DNA of 64,000 nt from CAIYOL01 sp964494805 (GTDB taxonomy: Bacteria > Planctomycetota > Phycisphaerae > Sedimentisphaerales > Anaerobacaceae): assembly GCA_964494805.1 (NCBI GenBank), contig CAZBST010000005.1, positions 114,605-178,604 of the forward strand. The letters are read 5' to 3'. Below, in pieces: positions 59,701-64,000 of this stretch (its first letter is position 1; each line of letters opens with the position of its first letter). A program made the position numbers and the translations under genes. The notes under the pieces were generated by a model. That model was not told the DNA's origin. It searched no databases and worked only from the letters and a program-made list of their open reading frames with translations.

Positions 59701-61422
59701 GGATACATCGGTGTTCAGTACTGCGTTCCAGCGAGCATCAGGGCTGCCGAAGTCTTTGTTGACTGCCCAATCTTCGCGCTGGCCCCCGAAGTGCTCGGCG
59801 AAGAAAGCATTATCCACAGATTCGGTGAGATTGAAGATACCAAAGTAGAGCCCGTTGACATAAACGTTCACGAAGTTTCCGTAGCTGGAGGGCTGGCCCA
59901 TATCACGCAGACTTTCTTTCATCCAGACGTCACGGATATACATTGAGTCGTTTTGACGGTAGCGATCATTTTGCCCCGAGTTGTTGACAAGAGCCCAGGA
60001 GTCGGTAAAACTGGCTCGTAGAATTAATTGATTGAATCTATCTATAGGTGATTCGGGAAAGAGCGGGTACTCAAGTATAGCCGGGCCGTATTGACTGGTG
60101 AAAGTAAGCCGAAGGTTATGTTTCTGCATACGAAAGGGACGTCGGCTGGAACCGCCATGATTTTCGACTTTGCAGTCAACCTGGAAACCTTCGGTGCCGT
60201 CGATGGGCATATATTCTATCGAGCACTTGTACTCGTTGCCTATTCCGGGGTTGGCCCAGAGGCCGCTGGCATCACTGATAAAATCATCCATCTTCATCGT
60301 AATAGAAAAAATAGGCAGGTCTAACAAGGCGTCATAGATTGAATATCCCGGCAGCGTGTTGTCGACGACCCGCGGGTCCATCTCGTAGTCAGATGGCGTA
60401 ATCGCGCCGCACTCTTGGCACCAGCCCCAGTCACTCGGCCAGCCGGGCGGATTAGTCGGCTGCTGGGCTACGTCATCGAGAAAGATATAAGTATGAGTTA
60501 CTCTGCTGGGCTTTTCTCCCGCCTTATATGCTATGGCGCGGAGATTAGTGGTGGTTGTAATCGGAATTGCAGTACCGGGGGTATAAATAGTTCCAACTGT
60601 TTCGGTCGGCTCTGTGCAATTAAGCGTGTAACGTATCGTAGCTCCATTAGTATCACAGGCCAGCAACAAGTCAAAGGCGCTGTCATAGAAGCCCCGCTCG
60701 TGGCTGACTTCAATTTCATTAACAAAATCGAAGTATGTACCGTCATTATCCGCCAGTGGAGTTGTAACAATGAAATACCGAAGGAAGTCATCGGCGTCGG
60801 GATAACGGCCGTAGGAAATGTTTGTTGCCTGTTCGCCGAAGCTGATACTATCAACCATAGTATCGGCATCAAGAAATAGTCCGATTTCCTCACCGCTTGC
60901 ACTTAATTTGAAATCAGCGTGTAGCGGCCCATCGCCTGTGTCTTCATCGGCCCAAAAGAGAATAAAACCATCGGCTGGAACGGTCGTCTGCGACGGGTAG
61001 CCGTAAGGGATTTGCCACTTTGTTGGGTCACTGAGGTTATCTGTAAGATACATTCCTGCAAGGTCTATTGGTGTGTCGCCGAAATTGTAGATTTCAAACC
61101 AGTCATCATATTGTCCCTGCGGGTCTGGGTAGGTGTTGTTGGAAGCCACAAGTTCGTTAATGACCAACGGTACGCCATATTCAAGCCATTGATTTACCAA
61201 AATAGCAAAATCGATGAGATTAATGGTGCCATCGGTATCCAAATCTGGACAGCCGGGTTGTGGACAGTCATCTACTGTGGCAAGCCACTGGTTTGTGAGA
61301 AGTTTCATATCTTCCCAGTCGACCCTGCAGTTGCCATCAAGGTCGTTTTGGGGGCATAGCTTGGCTGTAGCAGAAATAGCCAAAAATGTGACGATTAGCA
61401 GCGGGAACAACATGGTTTTCAT
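56701..61422 (-). CDS. Giant exported CotH-kinase / lamin-tail-domain protein
   Basis: 1573 residues. A signal peptide (KTMLFPLLIVTFLAISATA) is followed by a dockerin-like EF-hand pair (about 24-86, DLDGNCRVDWEDMKLLTNQW and DTDGTINLIDFAILVNQW). Next come a lamin-tail domain (about 90-200, VINELVASNN), a chitobiase-like domain (about 240-310) and a CotH kinase-like domain (about 355-690, with KVENHGGSSRRPFRMQKHN and FVWDQEIVLDY). A second chitobiase-like domain (near 825), a beta-sandwich resembling carbohydrate-binding modules (about 860-1030) and three more lamin-tail domains (starting near 1077, 1240 and 1392) complete it. Such mosaics are frequent in Phycisphaerae. It is surface-exposed or secreted. 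CotH of spores is a protein kinase, but activity here is untested. Confidence 0.88.
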   Translation of the reverse strand: MKTMLFPLLIVTFLAISATAKLCPQNDLDGNCRVDWEDMKLLTNQWLATVDDCPQPGCPDLDTDGTINLIDFAILVNQWLEYGVPLVINELVASNNTYPDPQGQYDDWFEIYNFGDTPIDLAGMYLTDNLSDPTKWQIPYGYPSQTTVPADGFILFWADEDTGDGPLHADFKLSASGEEIGLFLDADTMVDSISFGEQATNISYGRYPDADDFLRYFIVTTPLADNDGTYFDFVNEIEVSHERGFYDSAFDLLLACDTNGATIRYTLNCTEPTETVGTIYTPGTAIPITTTTNLRAIAYKAGEKPSRVTHTYIFLDDVAQQPTNPPGWPSDWGWCQECGAITPSDYEMDPRVVDNTLPGYSIYDALLDLPIFSITMKMDDFISDASGLWANPGIGNEYKCSIEYMPIDGTEGFQVDCKVENHGGSSRRPFRMQKHNLRLTFTSQYGPAILEYPLFPESPIDRFNQLILRASFTDSWALVNNSGQNDRYRQNDSMYIRDVWMKESLRDMGQPSSYGNFVNVYVNGLYFGIFNLTESVDNAFFAEHFGGQREDWAVNKDFGSPDARWNAVLNTDVSTIAGYTEVQNYLDVENFADYMLLHFYADAEDWPGHNGIAADNPVSGDGKLRFFVWDQEIVLDYHNRAAYRIDSAGGAGAIFQKMRSSEEFRLLFADRVQKHLFNDGALSVANSQSSYLEVANWIDKAIVAESARWGDTQMKTPYANAILIPSDPNNWDDILYPMPPHGPDYYFTREDSWVKERDCIIDHYIPDIHNTNNSYALINLLRSKNLFPSFDAPVFKVNDSYQHGGYISAGDTITITDPCSAGTIYYTLDGSDPRLPGLAGGGTLPQTDILVYNNPAKVLVPAGDIGTTWRGGSEPYDDSGWTSGTGGVGYETGTGYDPYIGIDVEAAMYNVNTTCYIRIPFTVDGGKLPSYSSLNLKLRYDDAFVAYINGVEVERAGFTGTPVWNSAATTSHEASDLWDYFDISDHIGELQAGDNILAIHGLNYSLGSTDFLICAALAASDSGSAAEPNLSPSAIEYAGGFNLDKSTNLKARIFTGDEQWSAFNEAVYEVGNLKNSLRITEIMYHPMDTGNPNDPNTEYIELKNIGASTINLNMVSFTNGIDLTFGSVSLGAGIHALVVKDRLAFRAKYGTGKPIAGQYTGSLANDGERIELKDARGTTIMDFKYKDGWRFITDGNGYSLTIIEPTNPDLNSWGEKDSWRASAYVDGSPGWDDSGIIPNPGAIVVSEVMSHSHGSNPDWIELYNTTTGPIDIGGWYLSDNDEDPLKYRFATGTTIPAYGYTVVYEDVNFGSSASDPGRLIPFALSENGEMVCLTSALDGNSMLTGYRQKEDFGPSETGISFGRYYKGSTDSFNFVAMDDNTPGSDNAYPKVGPIVISEIMYNPDWPAASPYENDQYEYIELYNTSSGSVTLYDYTESEPWKLTDGIDFTFPASPVVTIPAGGRILVVRNPTAFNWRYPGLSAITYGPYDGKLDNAGERVQLGKPGEEVGDTRYYIRVDRVDYSDGSHPGGEPGDVDLWPTEADGAGDSLTRISTTLYGNDPNNWTAATPTPGS

Positions 61423-61466
61423 AGTTTCAGGCCCCTAATTTCGGCCTCACCCTACCTGTCTTGTCT

Positions 61467-61495
61467 ATTTTAACGGTTTTGAGCAGTCAAGTCAA
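61467..61495 (-). promoter_or_regulatory. Candidate promoter for the CotH/LTD gene
   Basis: On the - strand TTGACT (61495-61490) and TAAAAT (61472-61467) are separated by 17 bases, about 45 bases before the ATG at 61422. This is one of the best sigma70-type matches in the window. Confidence 0.6.
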
Positions 61496-61544
61496 TTGAA
61501 TATCGGTAAAAAAGCCCCGCCGGTTATGTAAAATGCGCAAAGGA

Positions 61545-61576
61545 AAAGGCCGACTCGTTTAGCGAATCGGCCTTTA
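61545..61576 (-). terminator. Terminator after the 5S fragment
   Basis: On the - strand AAAGGCCGATTCG pairs with CGAGTCGGCCTTTT (one mismatch) around CTAAA, followed by T-rich CCTTT. It follows the truncated 5S copy as a normal rRNA operon terminator would, but its sequence differs from the terminator after the complete 5S gene. Confidence 0.75.
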
Positions 61577-61578
61577 TA

Positions 61579-61623
61579 AATCCTGGCGATACCTACTCTC
61601 GCCCTTTCGGACTACCATCGGCC
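61579..61623 (-). pseudogene. Truncated copy of the 5S rRNA 3' end (45 bp)
   Basis: Forty-five bases identical to 63573-63617, the last part of the complete 5S gene, covering GGCCGATGGTAGTCCGAAAG to the 3' end and two flanking bases. Identity stops abruptly at 61624. It lies in the same orientation as the real gene 2 kb upstream and forms a direct repeat with it around the 512-residue gene. Confidence 0.9.
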
Positions 61624-61680
61624 CGGATGCCCTTAAAGGATAGTTAATCTGAATGAAGGGCAACTGCTTCTAATATGTTT

Positions 61681-63219
61681 CTAGAGTACACACAGCGATA
61701 TTATTGCTTTCACCACCTTCGTAATAGGGGCAACTAACTCAGCGCAGGTCTTCGCAGCCTCAATGAGTCCCTGTCCAGTAACTTCTAGGCGAGATCTTCG
61801 TGGTTTTGGAGACGTTGCCTCATGGGTCAAATCTGAAAAGTCGCGAGCCACGGTGTCTGCTTGGTCCTTCGGTAGTGTCTTTAGCATTTCGGACACCAGG
61901 AGTCTTAGCTTAGAGAACTCATCTTTAAGAGCGTCGTTCATCGAAGCATGTACGGCTTGATTAAAGCTGTTCTCGATTTTATCCGTGATCATCTTTTCGA
62001 TCACAATTACTTGTCCTTGATCCGCGTGTACATTGGTTTGTTTCATTATGATTTCTCCTGATTTTGTCCAGTTTTGTGCATATGATTCTACATTCCTGAA
62101 GACATTGTGGCGGATACCTATTTGCCTAATATACTCAAGAAGCTCGTCTCTTTGACCGGGATTGAGGGCATCAATCGATGTTCTTGCTAAATACTCAAGC
62201 TCTCTTCCGGCTAAATCATTAATTTTATTACTACTCCTTGAAATCTTTCTTAGAGAATCGCGTAAGAATCTCTGGAGGAGTTCAGAAGCGGTGGTTCCTC
62301 TCTTTATCGTAATATCTGCTTTGTGTTTATCAAGGGTTCTCAAAATTACTCTGAGACATTGATTCTCTGCATTAAGTCGCAAGAGTTGTAAACGGAGCGT
62401 TCTTGCATTGTCGAGGGTGTCTGCTGAGTAAGACCATGAGTGGCTAATGAACCACACCGGCCAAGTTCTTCCACAATTACGAAGATGAAAACGGCAAAGT
62501 TTTAAGGGCTGGTCGTTCTTCACAGATATTGTCCGAGCATCCGACGGAAGCCTGAATAATCCCATCGGGGAAGGCTTAAATAAACTTTCGTTTTGAGTCT
62601 CTATCAGAATCAAAGGATTGGCTGCCGATACCCACCATTCTGGTTGAATGTTGTCCCGCAAAAAACTTGTTTTGGTAGTGTTTTGCAAGTATAGTTGCGG
62701 CAGATAGTTCTGAATATAGCCCAGAGTAGTGTTTATTCTTCCATTTAGAAGGGGAATCACTGCTTCCATTTGTAGAAACTTTATGAGGAGTTGATTAAGT
62801 GAATCCGTATTGAGCTTTATGTGGGACCCACAGATGGGATGCTTGTCACTAATAAAAAGAGCATTCAGGAGATGCTCTTCTGCAGTTTGCTCAAAAATTT
62901 TCAGGCCAAGTTCGTACTTGACAAGGGCTAGACCATCAGCATAAATTCTGCGGAATGCACAATAGGAAGTGAGCGTTGTTTTTTTCTTTGTCTGAAAGAC
63001 AGGAATGCCAGGGAGCCTTACTGCCCTTCGTGCACTACATATCTCGCTTTCTCCAAACCCCAACAATCCCCCAAGATATCTCATCCTGACCCCCCCAAAC
63101 GAGCGAATAAAGTCTCTTTCTGGTTCAGGAGAAGGCCACGATGGTAAAGCCAATTTTCCTGTGTCATTCTCTATAAGAAAACGACAGTCTGCAAGCGGGA
63201 ATTGCAATATCACTAGCAT
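61681..63219 (-). CDS. Uncharacterised 512-residue protein between two 5S-derived repeats
   Basis: 512 residues from ATG 63219; a TTG at 63231 would add four, and neither has a clear ribosome site. I do not recognise a named family. The N-terminal third has RDFIRSFGGVRMRYLGGLLG and GESEICSARRAVRLPG, then FRRIYADGLALVKYELGLK. The middle (WPVWFISHSWSYSADTLDNA, LRLQLLRLNAENQCLRVIL) is mixed. The C-terminal 130 residues are a separate helical module: TNVHADQGQVIVIEKMITDK, then FSKLRLLVSEMLKTLPKDQA, then RLEVTGQGLIEAAKTCAELV. Such C-terminal modules recall effector-associated domains of bacterial conflict proteins, but that is only an impression. It is probably cytosolic. A terminator hairpin lies immediately before the start, so its promoter is unclear. 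Confidence 0.65.
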   Translation of the reverse strand: MLVILQFPLADCRFLIENDTGKLALPSWPSPEPERDFIRSFGGVRMRYLGGLLGFGESEICSARRAVRLPGIPVFQTKKKTTLTSYCAFRRIYADGLALVKYELGLKIFEQTAEEHLLNALFISDKHPICGSHIKLNTDSLNQLLIKFLQMEAVIPLLNGRINTTLGYIQNYLPQLYLQNTTKTSFLRDNIQPEWWVSAANPLILIETQNESLFKPSPMGLFRLPSDARTISVKNDQPLKLCRFHLRNCGRTWPVWFISHSWSYSADTLDNARTLRLQLLRLNAENQCLRVILRTLDKHKADITIKRGTTASELLQRFLRDSLRKISRSSNKINDLAGRELEYLARTSIDALNPGQRDELLEYIRQIGIRHNVFRNVESYAQNWTKSGEIIMKQTNVHADQGQVIVIEKMITDKIENSFNQAVHASMNDALKDEFSKLRLLVSEMLKTLPKDQADTVARDFSDLTHEATSPKPRRSRLEVTGQGLIEAAKTCAELVAPITKVVKAIISLCVL

Positions 63220-63231
63220 AATAGCATTCAA

Positions 63232-63268
63232 AATAAAAAGCCTTCGCCGACAAACGGACGAAGGCCTA
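63232..63268 (-). terminator. Terminator just upstream of the 512-residue gene
   Basis: On the - strand GCCTTCGTCCG pairs with CGGCGAAGGC (one bulge) around TTTGT, followed by TTTTTATTTT. It would stop transcripts coming from the rRNA side or from the small frame at 63271-63360 right before the downstream gene. Confidence 0.8.
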
Positions 63269-63270
63269 TC

Positions 63271-63360
63271 TCAAAAAGTGTGGTTTAATCGCAAGTTTTT
63301 GGCTCGCGACATCACCACCAAACCAAGTGCCGGTCCTTTGCCGACAACCGGATTTATCAT
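63271..63360 (-). CDS. Possible small protein, 29 codons
   Basis: ATG 63360 opens MINPVVGKGPALGLVVMSRA and nine further residues, with a TGA at 63273-63271 directly before a strong terminator. The frame is open upstream to 63414 (with VGVEWRYERFK) but has no better start. The tight stop-terminator arrangement is the only argument for a real gene. It could equally be the tail of a gene cut by insertion. The rest of 63269-63533 shows nothing. Confidence 0.25.
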   Translation of the reverse strand: MINPVVGKGPALGLVVMSRAKNLRLNHTF

Positions 63361-63533
63361 TTTAAATCGCTCATAACGCCATTCCACCCCTACATTTGCA
63401 AGTTTTCGCTCGAATTAATGGTGTTTCTACGCATTATATTGTCGTCATTTTGGTAATTAAAGTTTAGGTAAATTCCTCTGAAAAGAACGTGAAATCGGAA
63501 ATGAATGATCTCTATTTCTCCCTCTGCGGCTAT

Positions 63534-63570
63534 AAAAAAGGCGAGGCCGATTAGTTTCCTAACCGGCCTC
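63534..63570 (-). terminator. rRNA operon terminator after 5S
   Basis: On the - strand GAGGCCGGTTAG pairs with CTAATCGGCCTC around GAAA (63570-63543), followed by GCCTTTTTT. It is placed directly after the 3' end of the 5S gene. Confidence 0.88.
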
Positions 63571-63574
63571 ATAA

Positions 63575-63683
63575 TCCTGGCGATACCTACTCTCGCCCTT
63601 TCGGACTACCATCGGCCGCACGGCCTTAGCTTCTGTGTTCGGAATGGGAACAGGCGTTTCCCCGTACGTATGGTCACCAGGAA
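63575..63683 (-). rRNA. 5S ribosomal RNA
   Basis: On the - strand the sequence begins TTCCTGGTGACCATACGTAC, includes CCCATTCCGAACACAGAAGC (the conserved loop B/helix III block) and GGCCGATGGTAGTCCGAAAG, and ends with GTAGGTATCGCCAGGA. The 5' CCTGGTGA pairs with the 3' TCGCCAGG as helix I. The length, about 107-109 bases, is normal. It is followed by a terminator and preceded, about 100 bases away, by the 23S gene. The exact ends are estimates from helix I. Confidence 0.93.
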
Positions 63684-63782
63684 GCTTGTAATATCAGGCT
63701 CACGCCTGATAAATTCAAAAATTAAATCTTAAAATATGCAGATACGAATATGAGCGCAACCAAAGTCAACCAAAGATAGATA

Positions 63783-64000
<218 letters not shown>

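Noticed and set aside
61681..63231. Integrase or transposase for the 5S-flanked segment
   Set aside because: No tyrosine-recombinase R-H-R-Y pattern, serine-recombinase motif or DDE layout can be seen in the protein, so the mobile-element reading rests on the flanking repeats alone.

Overview
The window looks like a chromosomal segment of a planctomycete, most likely class Phycisphaerae (Sedimentisphaerales-like). The evidence is mixed. A PEP-CTERM exported protein is present, and a very large exported CotH/lamin-tail protein starts with a dockerin-like Asp-rich EF-hand pair of the kind common in that class. Planctomycete-style multi-SPFH and RND/LolA-like/beta-barrel operons are also present. 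Placement below phylum is inference. No tRNA gene, CRISPR array, phage module or insertion-sequence transposase was recognised.

Left part (1-27.7 kb), mostly housekeeping and envelope genes. The left edge holds two tandem PilP/GspC-like proteins (the first cut by the window), an 84-residue EF-Tu-domain-2-like protein and a 2H phosphoesterase. A four-gene + strand operon follows: RND/MMPL exporter, DUF2892 membrane protein, LolA-like periplasmic protein and DUF1302-like outer-membrane barrel, which reads as an inner-to-outer-membrane lipid or hydrophobe export route. From 7.9 to 24.8 kb nearly everything is on the - strand: ruvX, manC, an AEC permease, pgi, a UvrD/PcrA helicase, a membrane-anchored hypothetical, an ABC-2 permease/ATPase pair, a P1B-type metal ATPase, and three successive SPFH (HflK/HflC-like) proteins. 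A divergent ABC-2 permease, the PEP-CTERM protein and a GNAT acetyltransferase complete the segment.

Middle part (27.8-51.8 kb). A compact acyl-chain cluster (FabZ-like dehydratase, long acyl carrier protein, second FabZ-like dehydratase, a ketosynthase with the catalytic Cys replaced by Glu, and a ketosynthase with an intact Cys-His-His triad) runs into serS. A repeat-rich accessory stretch (33.2-36.9 kb) carries AT-rich hypothetical genes and a pentapeptide-repeat membrane protein. Then come a double RCC1-propeller protein that has apparently lost a dockerin-like tail, comEC, an OmpA-family protein, prepilin peptidase, argG and a fused aroD-aroE. On the opposite strand lies an operon with canonical aroB, a DRE-TIM aldolase, and the two enzymes of the archaeal-type route to 3-dehydroquinate (ADTH synthase and 3-dehydroquinate synthase II), followed by MgtC; rsmE is convergent.

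Right part (51.8-64 kb). A second repeat-rich stretch contains an EcoRV-like restriction-modification pair (endonuclease gene first, methylase gene overlapping it) and a small hypothetical. It is followed by a GH5-like glycoside hydrolase, the 1573-residue CotH/LTD protein, and the 3' end of an rRNA operon on the - strand (23S partial, 5S). A 45-bp copy of the 5S 3' end recurs 2 kb downstream, so a 512-residue uncharacterised gene is bracketed by direct repeats derived from the 5S gene. The points most worth following up are the double route to dehydroquinate, the heterodimer-type ketosynthase pair, the EcoRV-like system inside the dispersed repeat family, and the 5S-flanked insertion.
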